Below, one piece after another: positions 1 through 12,684 of a DNA stretch of 64,000 nucleotides (position 1 is the first letter of the stretch; every line of letters starts with the position of its first letter). The notes under the pieces are model-generated. The model saw only the letters and a program-made list of their open reading frames with translations. It was not told the DNA's origin and made no database searches. The position numbers and the translations under genes were made by a program. Source of the stretch: Procambarus clarkii (Eukaryota; Arthropoda; Malacostraca; Decapoda; Cambaridae); the NCBI RefSeq assembly GCF_040958095.1, contig NC_091180.1, forward strand, positions 6,604,051 to 6,668,050, in the 5' to 3' direction.

Positions 1-45
1 TGCCAAAGTCTGACATTAGCATATCAGCGTAGTAAGCTCCGGGAA

Positions 46-104
46 ACCTCCAGGACTCACCCAGAAAATGGCGTTTCATTACATTCAGCGCTGGTTTTTT
101 TTTA
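46..104 (+). mobile_element. DIRS-like element right-terminus fragment
   Basis: This stretch matches the right end of the DIRS-like element at 7990-8050 almost base for base, including AAAATGGCGTTTCATTACAT, and is followed by a T-run as in that copy. It is therefore the right terminus of a second, mostly lost or out-of-window copy in the same orientation. The body of that copy would lie to the left of the window. Confidence 0.65.
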
Positions 105-190
105 TCGGATGCACATCATGTTCGATGCTCAGACACGAAAGAAGCAAATCAAATGCAAGTTGCTTTCAAAAAGTGCTTTAGAGTTAATAG

Positions 191-357
191 AATGCCGCCC
201 TGCTCCTTATTATCCACCTGCATTGTCCGTCTTACAGTCGTGCTCCTCCTTGTAGAAGGTCCCGATTTTTAGGACAATCGTATGTTTGCAACTCCCAGTG
301 ACACTGATGGTGCAACAGTCTTACCAGTTTGGTGCCTTCTTTTGATAATTACTTACA
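191..357 (+). mobile_element. 3' end fragment of RNase-H-class LINE (family N1)
   Basis: The start resembles the C-terminal coding part of the LINE copies at 26221-30599 (minus) and 60880-60970 (plus): a CGCCCTGCTCCTTATT stretch, then the region encoding the HVLLECPDF-like motif. The end carries the same 3' UTR, CAGTTTGGTGCCTTC followed by TTTTGATAATTACTTAC. It is a short, internally deleted 3' fragment. It lies downstream of the ABHD10-like stop codon, so it may form part of that gene's 3' flank or 3' UTR. A candidate ATTAAA poly(A) signal for that gene (minus strand) lies at 414-419. Confidence 0.6.
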
Positions 358-957
358 AAAATATGTAGCAATAAGAAAAGTAAGTAATACAAAATAACAA
401 GTATTTTGATGTTTTTAATGCCTTTGACACTTGACGATCAAAATGTAAGAAAACATTTGTTTTCTATCTCCATAATATCTGCAAATTTTTTACAAATACC
501 ATAATGGATAGATACATTGATTGCCATTGTTGATACCAGTAGTTAATTTAACAACAATATTATTGCAGTCTATCTGAATCCAAAGTTGAAATATTTGGTA
601 AATTATATTTGATTCCATTTGTATACAGAATATGGTGCTTAACTAAACAAAATCAAAGTGAAATGCAGTTGTTCTTTTTGTACCCTGTAATTCCTGAAAA
701 AAGTGCCTTTTCTCTCCAATAAGCAAAATAGCAGAAAGTAAGTTCAAATGCAACTTGAGAGACTATTCCTTTATATCAACTAAGGAAAACATCTACACAG
801 TAGTAGTACATATTACTGATACTATTAGATGAGAGTAGAGGTCATTATAAACTCACTATCCCTCATGTTGTTAGTTTTGGTACAGTACTACAATATGCAT
901 AAAAAGTAAAGAATCATTAGGCCTTTCTATTTATATTATCATAATGCTCCAAAGAAG
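358..957. other. AT-rich 3' flank of the hydrolase gene
   Basis: No open frame or recognised repeat was seen. The stretch lies 3' of the hydrolase stop codon at 958-960 (minus strand) and probably contains its 3' UTR. The only poly(A)-like signal noticed is ATTAAA on the minus strand at 414-419. Confidence 0.4.
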
Positions 958-1107
958 CTATATCATACTCAAGAGAGTGGTTCCTATTTCACAGAGGGAG
1001 GTCAGATCTTGGAGATAATGATTGGCAGATGTTAAGATGTTGAGATGCTTATCCTTGGATGCTAGTGAAGTGAGCAACATATCAGAAAATTGGTATGGTA
1101 CCTCATC
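958..1107 (-). CDS. Hydrolase exon 5, terminal
   Basis: The acceptor is TTTATTTCAG and the reading frame ends at TAG (958-960). The exon begins DEVPYQFSD, placing the acid residue directly after the splice junction, and carries TSANHYLQD with the presumed catalytic His 29 residues later. That spacing suits ABHD10-type enzymes. Confidence 0.85.
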   Translation of the reverse strand, partial: DEVPYQFSDMLLTSLASKDKHLNILTSANHYLQDLTSLCEIGTTLLSMI

Positions 1108-4100
1108 CTGAAATAAATTTAAAAAATATATAAGAATTAGTATACAGCACAATGAATAATTAACTAGTATGCATTTATATGGCATTTTGAGTTTCTTCCC
1201 AAAACATAATCATCATGTAACATCTGAGCATAAAAGCATTTTATTTAATAACTAAACTATGCAAGGATGTGGCAAATACGAAACACTGACACTGTTAATT
1301 GTTATATAGAACACCAATGTGATGTCTTCACTGTTGCCATTGTTCAGTTACTGCACATGCAGTAACTGAGCAATTTTACTACTTTAGAGTAGTAAAACAG
1401 TTTGAATTGTAAAGAGAAACTGGTTAAAAATAATCTATGCATTTACACGATATGCAAATGCTGCCTACAAAAGTGACTGGAACAAGAATGATGTTGGAAA
1501 TAAATGCATTCTTAAATGCCTCATAAATCTTAAACAATTTACAGCAAAAATACTACAAATCATAACTTTCAAATAAAAGAACTTGTGTCAGGGTGAAATA
1601 GTATTGTAAGTTTCTACTTACAGATTCCCAATGAATGATGTATACTTTGGAGAAAATCTTTAACGAAGATGGTGCCGTTGGGATGAGGTACTGCCATGTC
1701 TCCTCGATCGTGTCTTCGTCTCCGTCCAACGTCTGCACTGTCTCTTCCAGATCTTCCTTACCATTGGGCAAGTCGTCAATTGCTTCAAAAACATTGTACA
1801 TAGGTCCCAAGAGTAACAAGCCAGCCACTTTATCAGGATGTTTTAGCGCCAACTGAAGCGCGATCTGAAAAACATAATTGTGATAACATTATATTTGCGA
1901 GTGCCTGTACCTACACTGGCATTATAGTTTAGTTTTAGTAAGGAGTTCCTTTTGTTTAAATAACTAAAGTATGCCATACTTTAATGGTATTTAAATCTAA
2001 CATTTTCAATACAATGTATATTGGAGTATGAAGCATGCAGTATGTTATTAGACTTACATGCAAATACTTTTATGACAAGGTACACAGACAATATGCAATA
2101 AACATTCAGAAAATTCAACAAAAATATAATAAAATATTAGATTTCTGTGGAGAGCCCCTTCGGCTCCCCGGAGCTATACCGGGGTGATGTTTGTATTATA
2201 TATTAGACCATGGCAACAGACAATCGATGGAGTTCTATGCCTACTGGGGACCACGAGCCAGAACCTGGTCCCCAGAAGAGGAATGAGGAGCAATGGCCAA
2301 CAGACACCCCATGTAGTTGGAAGCAATCTATATCTGCCAACTACCAGATGGCAGCCATCTCAGTAAAACACTGAGCCATGTAAAACTGTCATCTGCCATC
2401 TCGGTAAATCTTTGCCATCTTTTACTGCCATCTCAGTAAAACATCTAAACTATTGGGACCGACTAAAGAGCCTAAATCTGTACTCCCTTGAGCGCAGGCG
2501 GGAGAGATACATAATAATTTACACGTAGAAAATATTAGAGTGGCTGGTCCCAAACCTGCACACAGAAATAACATCACATGAAACCAGAAGACATGGCAGG
2601 ATGTGCAGAATACCCCCGTTGAAAAGCAGAGGTGCAACAGGTACTCTGAGAGAGAACTCTATCAACATCAGAGGCCCGAGACTGTTCAACACGCTTCCGC
2701 TACACATAAGGGGCATAACTGGCAATCCCCTCAGTGTTCGAGAGAACTGGATAAGCACCTCCAAAGGATACCTGATCAACCAGGCTGTGACTCATACGTC
2801 AGGCTGCGAGCAGCCGCATCCAACAGCCTGGTTGATCAGTCCAGCAACCAGGAGGCCCGGTCGACGACCGGGCCGCGGGAACGCTAAGCCCCGGAAGCAC
2901 CTCAAGGTAACCTCAAGGTAGGTAAGGTACCAGGTTAGGCACCCAGAAAGGTAGGAATTCCAATACAAACTACAGATAATTAAAAATTGCAAACCGAAAG
3001 TCAAACGAGCAAGTAGAACTCCCCAATCGGAAAAGAAGCCAAGAAGCATGACATCACCACAGGTGCAGCGCTGCTGTTTGTGCAGCTCCCCCCCTCCCCG
3101 GGAGGAGGAAGGGGGGCCCCCCAGACCTCCTGGCCTCCCGATCGACTCTGGCTAAAATCCTTGTGCAGTGCTGTGCCTTGTGGTGTTGTGCTGCTGTGTT
3201 GTGGTGTGTGAACAGATGTTATTCCAGAAGTACTGGGGCTGCATGCACTTAGGGTCACCTTTCCTAGGTGCCCTGTAATTACTGCCCTTGCAGTTTGAGC
3301 TTACCTTCCACAAACTGTTCGGGGGACTGCCTCTGCAGGGTTCTTTTGCTGCTTGGTGATTGCCCATGCTTGGGGTCAACAGGGGTTTTCCCTATCATTG
3401 TTTGGCCTTGGGTAGGAGGTTGTATCATCGCTGGCAGGGATGCTAGGTACTATGCAGCTGTCTTATGATGCGCATAGCAGCCGGTTCTGTTCCTCCTAGA
3501 GACGTTATGCATATGTGGGGTTTTTATTTTCTTTTATTGTGGTTTGTCTGGTGGGGGGTCTGCCTGGTGTGGCTGTAGGACCACTTGTATTATTTTGGTG
3601 GGCCCTCTGCTAGGTTCCCGTGATTGCCAACATCACAGGGGTTCAGCATTTTGTTTGTTTGGTAGTTTTGGGATAACTGGTTAGAAGTACCTTGTATAGG
3701 CTTCCCTTAGCAGTCAGCCTAAGGGCCCTGGAAACCACCATTGGGGCTTTTTGGTCCAATAGATGTGTCCTCTGAGTTTCATCTCACTTCGAGCAAATTT
3801 GAAGATTGCTCTGTCTCCTTGTCTCAGGATGTCACTCACCGTTTTTGCCTCCGCCATGCTGCCTGTTGAGTCAATGACACTTTTGACCCGGAGTCCTGCA
3901 AGTGGTGTTCCTTGCTTGTACTCCAGTTCACCCAGTCCACTGCTATTGATATTCAGATGCAGGCAGCTTCAGCATTGCATGCGAGGTTTAGGCTGCTGCA
4001 ACTAATACCGAAACTTGGGGAACGTTAGTCGCCTCGACTTTGGTTTCGTCTGCGCTCCCTGGTCTTTCTCCCTGGTCTCCTACTGTATATAGTTCATACT

Positions 4101-7100
4101 GCTATACCCTCTGCTCCTGGCTTCCAAACGTCTGAGGGTTTCGGAGTCGGGGGCAGGATTTTCTTGGTGTCGAGACTCAGGCGGCTTCAGAGACTGCCCC
4201 TTCCGGATTGGCGGCAGAGGCATTCAAGCCTGTTTCTCCTGCCAGGGCTTCCGGCGTGTGCCAGCGGTGACCGCCCCCCTTCTTCCCAGCCTTTCCAGTG
4301 GACTCTGCCTTTTCTCCAGAGGCAGGGAGTTTGGAGGACTGCTCTGGCCTGGGTCCTGACGTGGAGGATCCTGGGCTGGGGAGGAGTTGACTTGGAGGGG
4401 GGTTTGACCCCACTTGGGTATTGGTACCCTCGGCATGGGGCTTGTTGTTACAGGGGGAGGGGTTTTCCTATCCTCTCCCCCTTCCCTGTACGAGTTTGAT
4501 TTGAGTTTGGCTCCTCCCCAGATTTGGTTCTGGTATGGTATCTTCTGGTATACTAGGTTCCTTAGTTCCATCTTTCTGGAGATTTTCGGCTTCCCGCATC
4601 CCGCCTAGGGTGGTGCAGGAGGCCATTGCGGCTTACCTCCTGTAAGACCCGGATTAAGCCTCGATAATGGATCCTTCTTCATTTGAGTTTGGCTCTTCTT
4701 TTCCTTACTGGGTACGTTACGAGATGCCGGAGTCTTCCTGGCTGGCAGACTGCCGTTTTTTTCGTTGGGGGCGTGGCATGCATTCTGTTGGACTAGCACG
4801 TTTAAGTAGCAGGAGTTGACTACGGTCGTTCAGGTTTACCTGGGGAGCGAGTTGGAGCACTTCAATGCATGCTTGTTCGCCCCTGTGCTTTCTCACGATG
4901 TCGGCCAGGTGCAGCTTCACATGCAAGTTCCTTCCTTTTTGTCGTTCCTGGTACCTGAGGATTTGTACGCCTGTAGGCACTTGGCTTCAGTATTGCCCTT
5001 CTTTTCCCTCCTGGAGCTGTCTTCGGATTGGCTCGAGGAGGACATGGAGGAGCTGGGTTCTGGGTCAGCATCCCGTGCGCTTGCCTCGGCGGCTTGGGTA
5101 TTAGCTGCCATGTTGAAGTTGTTTATGCTGATTCTGAAGGAAGTGGTGACTCTGGTCTTTGTTTCTTGCCTCGCATGCCAAAGGGCAGTGCTCGTCAAGT
5201 CTTTGAAATCTGCATGCTCCCTGGCTCCTAGATTTTAGTCCCCTTTTTGTCCATTGCTGTTTGCAGAGTCTGCAGTGGTGCATTTTCTGCAGGCACCTTC
5301 GTTTAGTTGCTGGCCTATGTCGGCATTTTTGGTCCTCCGGGAGGGCCGTGGGGATCCTGATCAGAAGGGTCGTGCCAAGGATTGGGGTTCCTTTGGTTGT
5401 GGTAAGCCAGTAGTGCCAAATTCAGGGCCGGCCCCTCCTGTGGAGCCGTCGGCGTCTGGTCGGCACAGTGATCGCTCTGAGCGTCGGTTGGGCTCTCATA
5501 AGGGTCTTTGGTCCTTTCGCGGTGCGCCCCATTGATGGGGCGATGGGGGAAGGCTCACGCAGTTTGCTCTCACCTAGTCCCACAATTCGTGGGCATTTTA
5601 GATCTTTTCCTCAGGTCTGCAGTGGCATTGGGTAACTCCTGCTTCTGGGGGTTGACACGACAGTGTCCCTCAGGTGGGTTTCCCGCCTGTTTCCAGTTCC
5701 AAAACGAGACTGTGGATCTGAGGTTCATTCTGGACTTGTTTTGTCTGAACCCCTGGGTCTTTTGCCCCTCTTTTCGGATGACCACTCTGCCCCCAGGTCT
5801 GGCTGCTTTTGGGACTGGGCACTTGGACCTCAAAGACGTATATTGGCACGTCCCAATTTATCCGGGATTCAGGGACTGGCTCGGTTTTGTTGTAGGGTAT
5901 CAGGCTTACCACTTAAGTTGCCTTCCATTCGGCTTGAATCTGGCATCTCATGTATTTACACTCCTTATCCAGGTCGTGGTGACCTGTTTGAGTCTGTTTG
6001 GGGTTTGGGTTGTGGCCTACCTCGACGATTGGCTGGTCTGGGCTTCCAGCTAGTCCGAGGGATTTGGTTCTTTCCCAGCTCGTCGAGTTCGGGTTCATGG
6101 TGAGCTTGAGGAAGTCCCATTTGGTTCCCTCTCAGATTTGAACTTGGCTGGGTCTTGTGTGGGACTCTCAGACCGCTTCCTTGTCTCTCCCTCCAGCGGC
6201 TGGAAGGGGTGCACAACCAAAAACAGCCTTCAGGGTGTTTTTCGAGGGCACCCAGGTCACTCGTCAGTTACTCAAGCAGTTGTGTGCGTCTGAATTTTGC
6301 CGTGCTGGTCTACCCGTCGAGTTGTATTGTATCTAGCTTCGGCGCCTGTTCTTGTTTCTTCGGGGACATCCCTTCTGCCGCTTACAGAATCTCTGAGGTT
6401 CGAACCCCAGGGGCCTTGCGTTGGCTGCTGCATCGCCGGCATTCTCTTCGGGTTTTTCGGGATTCAGTGCTGTGGCACCTACCCGAGCTCTTGCTTGATG
6501 TGTTCACGGATGCGTCGTCTCTCGGCTGGGGTTTTGTGACCAGTGCTCACCAGGCTGGCCAAGGTTGGTGTGGTCTGTCCTTCCGTCGAGCTCACAGCAA
6601 GGTGCAGGAGTTCACGGGGGTATGGCTTCGGATGGTTCATGTCGCTCGTGGATCGACAATTTGGCTCCATTCAGACTGCTCCCCAGTGTGCTCCCCAGCG
6701 GTTCATTGCCTGAACCGAGGGGGGTTTGATGCAGTCCTTGCCTCTTTGGGGCTGATCGCTTCGGGTGACTCGTCTGCTGACTTCTCGGGGTTTGGCTCTC
6801 CTGGCGGTTCATATCCAGGGGAGTGTCCAACTGCCTGTTCTATTTCATTCCCCTGTTCACGGAATGGATGGTCAATAATGCCTCCTTCCTTTGGCTCTGC
6901 CAGACGGTCGGGCACCCGGAGGTGAACCTCTTCGTGTCAGCCTGGTTGAGGAATCTTCCGGTATATGTGGAGCCCTTCCCCGACTGCGTGGCTATCAGGG
7001 TCGATGCCTTTCGGCTGAACTAGTCGAGGACGGGTTACCTGTCCTCTTTACCCCGGTTTGGTTGTTGCTCCAGGTCCTGGCTCGTTTGGAGTCTGCAGGA

Positions 7101-10100
7101 TTATTCCGTCCAGCCAGCCTGTGGTCTATCCCCATGCACACATGTATGTTTGCGGCTTTGGTTGCTGTTTTTGTTAACACTTCTTGGGCTGACATTCGGG
7201 CACTGGGCTTTTGGAGGTCGAACAGGTGCAGCTTCGACCTCCGACTACTGCACCTGTTTGGAGAACGAACAGGTGCAGTACTGTGTAGCCAAACTGGGCT
7301 GCACAGTACCTCGTTAATGTTCCTGGCCCTTCTCAGGTGTGTGTAGTCTTGGGTCCCAGGTTGCAGCCAGTTATCTCGACTTTGAGTTGAGGAGCGAGTG
7401 GCGGCCGCCTCCTGGGTAAGTCCCTTTTTTCCTTTATCTTTAGTTAGGTAGCTTCAGGGAGCCGAAGGGGCTATCCACAGAAAACCAGCGTTGAATGTAC
7501 TGAAATGCCATTTTCTGGGTGAGACCCGGAAGCTTCCCGGCATCCCTTCCTCCTTCCCTCCATCCGGTCGGTGTTTTTTTTTGTGTTTTTTATATCCAGC
7601 CTCTTAACTGGGGTTGTTTACCTGGCGTGGGAGATCTGGGGCCCCCCTTCCCCCTCCCTGGTAGAGGGAAGGGGGGGCCCCAGAGCTGTGCAGACAGTGG
7701 CGACATCATGTTTGTGTGCTTGTTTTCTGATTGGAGAGTTCTGCTTGCTCGTTCGGCTTTCGGTTTGCAATTTTTAACCAGCTGTAGTTTGTTTTGGGAT
7801 TCCTACCTTCCTCGGTGCCTGACCGGGTAGATGACAGATAGTCTGCTTTCAACTACATGGGGGTGTCTATAGGCCATTGCTCCTTGTGCCTCTCTGAGGG
7901 GCCAGGTTCTGGCTCGTGGTCCCCGGTAGGCATAGAACTCCATCGATTGACTGTTGGCTCGGTCTAATATATACTCATCAGCCCGTTATAGCTCCGGGAG
8001 CCTCCGAGCATCACCCAGAAAATGGCGTTTCATTACATTCAACACTGTTTTTTTAATGAAAATATTTAAATTTAAAACACTGCCTCATTTTATCACTGTA
8101 TTTTTTAAATGTCAAAAAACCACTTATTTTAACTAAATATATTTTTAAGTTATGTTAACCGTAGAATATGAATTTTAATGATTGAACACATTACAGTACA
8201 GTACTTAGAATTTATATAAAACTCACCCATGCCCCAACTGAGTGACCAATGATGATCTGTGGCCCCCTAGTCTTGTTTAACATTTCAAGAGCATCGTCCA
8301 TCCATATCTGTAAGGTATTTTTCATCTGCCTCGGACGCCAGATTATTTTGCTGTATCCCACGTGTGTGGGATCATACCTGAAAGTCACAACATGAGTGAT
8401 CATACCTGAAACACACAACATGAGTCATCATACATGAAACACAACATGAGTCATCATACCTGAAACACACAACATGAGTCATCATACATGATACACACAA
8501 CATGAGGGATCATACATGAAACACACAACATGAGGGATCATACATGAAACACACAACATGAGTCATCATACATGATACACACAACATGAGGGATCATACC
8601 TGAAAGTCACAACATGAGTGATCATACCTGAAACACACAACATGAGTGATCATACATGAAACACACAACATGAGTGATCATACCTGAAACACACAACATG
8701 AGTGATCATACATGAAACACACAACATGAGTGATCATACCTGAAACACACATGAGTGATCATACATGAAACACACAACATGAGTGATCATACCTGAAACA
8801 CACAACATGAGTGATCATACCTGAAACACACAACATGAGTGATCATACCTGAAACACACAACATGAGTGATCATACCTGAAACACACAACATGAGTGATC
8901 ATACCTGAAACACACAACATGAGTGATCATACCTGAAACACACAACATGAGTGATTATACCTGAAACACACAACATGAGTGATCATACCTGAAACACACA
9001 ACATGAGTCATCATACATGAAACACAACATGAGTCATCATACCTGAAACACACAACATGAGTCATCATACATGATACACACAACATGAGGGATCATAAAT
9101 GAAACACACAACATGAGGGATCATACATGAAACACACAACATGAGTCATCATACATGATACACACAACATGAGGGATCATACATGAAACATACAACATGA
9201 GTGATCATGCATGAAACACACAACATGAGTCATCATACCTGAAACACACAACATGAGTCATCATACATGAAACACAACATGAGTCATCATACCTGAAACA
9301 CACAACATGAGTCATCATCATGATACACACAACATGAGGGATCATACATGAAACACACAACATGAGGGATCATACATGAAACACACAACATGAGTCATCA
9401 TACATGATACACACAACATGAGGGATCATACATGAAACACACAACATGAGGGATCATACATGAAACACACAACATGAGTCATCATACATGATACACACAA
9501 CATGAGGGATCATACATGAAACATACAACATGAGTGATCATGCATGAAACACACAACATGAGTCATCATACCTGATACACACAACATGAGGGATCATACC
9601 TGATACACACAACATGAGGGATCATACATGAAACATACAACATGAGTCATCATACCTGAAACACACAACATGAGTCATCATACATGATACACACAACATG
9701 AGGGATCATACATGAAACATACAACATGAGGGATCATACCTGATACACACAACATGAGTCATCATACATGAAACACACAACATGAGGGATCATACCTGAT
9801 ACACACAACATGAGGGATCATACCTGATACACACAACATGAGGGATCATACATGAAACACACAACATGAGTCATCATACATGAAACACACAACATGAGGG
9901 ATCATACATGAAACACACAACATGAGTCATCATACATGAAACACACAACATGAGGGATCATACATGAAACACACAACATGAGTCATCATACATGAAACAC
10001 ACAACATGAGGGATCATACATGAAACACACAACATGAGGGATCATACATGAAACACACAACATGAGGGATCATACATGAAACACACAACATGAGGGATCA

Positions 10101-11613
10101 TACATGAAACACACAACATGAGTCATCATACATGAAACACACAACATGAGGGATCATACATGAAACACACAACATGAGGGATCATACATGAAACACACAA
10201 CATGAGTCATCATACATGAAACACACAACATGAGGGATCATACATGAAACACACAACATGAGTCATCATACATGAAACACACAACATGAGTCATCATACA
10301 TGAAACACACAACATGAGTCATCATACATGAAACACACAACATGAGGGATCATACATGAAACACACAACATGAGTCATCATACCTGATACACACAACATG
10401 AGTCATCATACCTGATACACACAACATGAGTGATCATACCTGAAACACACAACATGAGGGATCATACCTGATACACACAACATGAGGGATCATACCTGAT
10501 ACACACAACATGAGTGATCATACATGAAACACACAACATGAGGGATCATACATGGAACACACAACATGAGGGATCATACATGAAACACACAACATGAGGG
10601 ATCATACATGAAACACACAACATGAGGGATCATACATGGAACACACAACATGAGGGATCATACATGGAACACACAACATGAGGGATCATACATGGAACAC
10701 ACAACATGAGGGATCATACATGAAACACACAACATGAGGGATCATACATGGAACACACAACATGAGGGATCATACATGAAACACACAACATGAGGGATCA
10801 TACATGAAACACACAACATGAGGGATCATACATGGAACACACAACATGAGGGATCATACATGGAACACACAACATGAGGGATCATACATGAAACACACAA
10901 CATGAGGGATCATACATGGAACACACAACATGAGGGATCATACATGAAACACACAACATGAGGGATCATACATGGAACACACAACATGAGGGATCATACA
11001 TGGAACACACAACATGAGGGATCATACATGAAACACACAACATGAGGGATCATACCTGATACACACAACATGAGGGATCATACATGAAACGTAAAGCATG
11101 AGATATCACACTTGAATCATAAAATCCAGAAATAATAAAAATTCAGAACAATTTGGAGGATGTTGTTCCGGACAAGTTCTTCAAAAGTTCAGATGTAACA
11201 CACACACAAGGAGCAATATTATCAAGCTCAACAAGCCACAATGTAGGACTGAAGACGGGAGATGCTTTTTCACTCACAGGGTTACAATCCCTTGGAATCG
11301 CCTACCCGCTGAAGCCGTTAAAGCGAAAACTCTGTTACATTTTTAATTCAGCTGGAAAAAATCATCAGGGCAAATGGGGGAACCTTTGACAAGCTGCAGG
11401 CTTCCTGTTCTCATTGAGGCCATTTGAGTGTTAGTGGCCTTCAGGTAAATTCAGGTAAATGAAGCATAAGGGGTCATACCTGAAATATATAGCATAAGGC
11501 ATCGTAGCTGAAATTGAAACAGAAATAGGTTTATTAAGGTATAAATATACATAAAGTGATGATGTAGTTCAAGCTATTCTCACCCCATTTAGTATATGAT
11601 GTACTAAATTCAT

Positions 11614-11695
<82 letters not shown>

Positions 11696-11702
11696 TTCCA
11701 GG

Positions 11703-11797
<95 letters not shown>

Positions 11798-12589
11798 GAA
11801 TTTAGTACATCATATACTAAATGGGGTGAGAATAGCTTGAACTGCATCATCACTTTATGTATATTTATACCTTAATAAACCTATTTCTGTTTCAATTTCA
11901 GCTACGATGCCTTATGCTTTATATTTCAGGTATGACCCCTTATCTTACCAGCCCTATCAAACCCCCATACATTACGTCCTCCTTTGATGGAGTGATAGAC
12001 GGCCGACAGGCCTTAATAAAAAAATAGGGTTGTTCTATTCTTAAGAATAGTACAACCTACAATGAACACCCAAATCACGGAACTATATACTCTACCCACC
12101 ATGAGAGTAAGGACAAGACCAGAACATAACGATGCCAACACAGAAGACACTGTTCAACATAACAGGCCAATTACACCTGATTAATTTTTGTATGTAGATA
12201 GAAGCTGCCTCGTATGGGCCAATAGGCCTTCCTCAGTTACCTTTATTCTTATGTTCTTATGTGCTTCATCCCCCATTTATCCCTTATGTATCCCTATATT
12301 TTCTCTAATTTTTTTCTTATGAAATGATAAAGCTACCCATTTCATTATATATGAGATCAATTTTTTTTATTGGAGTTAAAATTAACGTAGATATATGACC
12401 AAACCTAACCAACCCTCCCTAACCTATCTTTATAGGTTAGGTTAGGTTAGGTAGCAGAAAAAGTTAGGTTAGGTTAGGTTAGGTAGGTTAGGTAGTCGAA
12501 AAACAATTAATTCATGAAAAGTTGGCTTATTAGGCAAATCGGGCCATGCATAGTAGGCTGAAAAGTGCGTTCTGGCTACCAGGTACGAC

Positions 12590-12684
<95 letters not shown>

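Larger units (their letters stand above)
2140..8050 (+). mobile_element. DIRS-like retrotransposon, decayed
   Basis: The ends are inverted repeats of each other: 2160-2335 plus 2931-3140 on the left, 7618-8002 on the right. An internal complementary region at about 7449-7512 is complementary to the joined outer ends, which is the diagnostic DIRS layout. Coding remnants in order are a gag-like region (about 4816-5535), reverse transcriptase with the YLDDWLVWA active site (5690-6053), RNase H (about 6440-7023) and a tyrosine recombinase tail (about 7137-7400). All are broken by frameshifts and stops. The element sits in intron 3 of the hydrolase gene, on the opposite strand. A LINE fragment at 2336-2930 interrupts the left inverted repeat, so it arrived later. 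Confidence 0.85.

Noticed and set aside
4164..4608. Overlapping plus and minus frames as host genes
   Set aside because: They lie within the decayed DIRS element and have no recognisable domains.
8371..11090. CRISPR array
   Set aside because: Repeats are directly adjacent without unique spacers, no cas genes exist, and the surroundings are eukaryotic. The same applies to the array at 62572-64000.
12427..12490. True telomere or subtelomere
   Set aside because: TTAGG tracts are only a few units long, face each other and lie inside a MITE.
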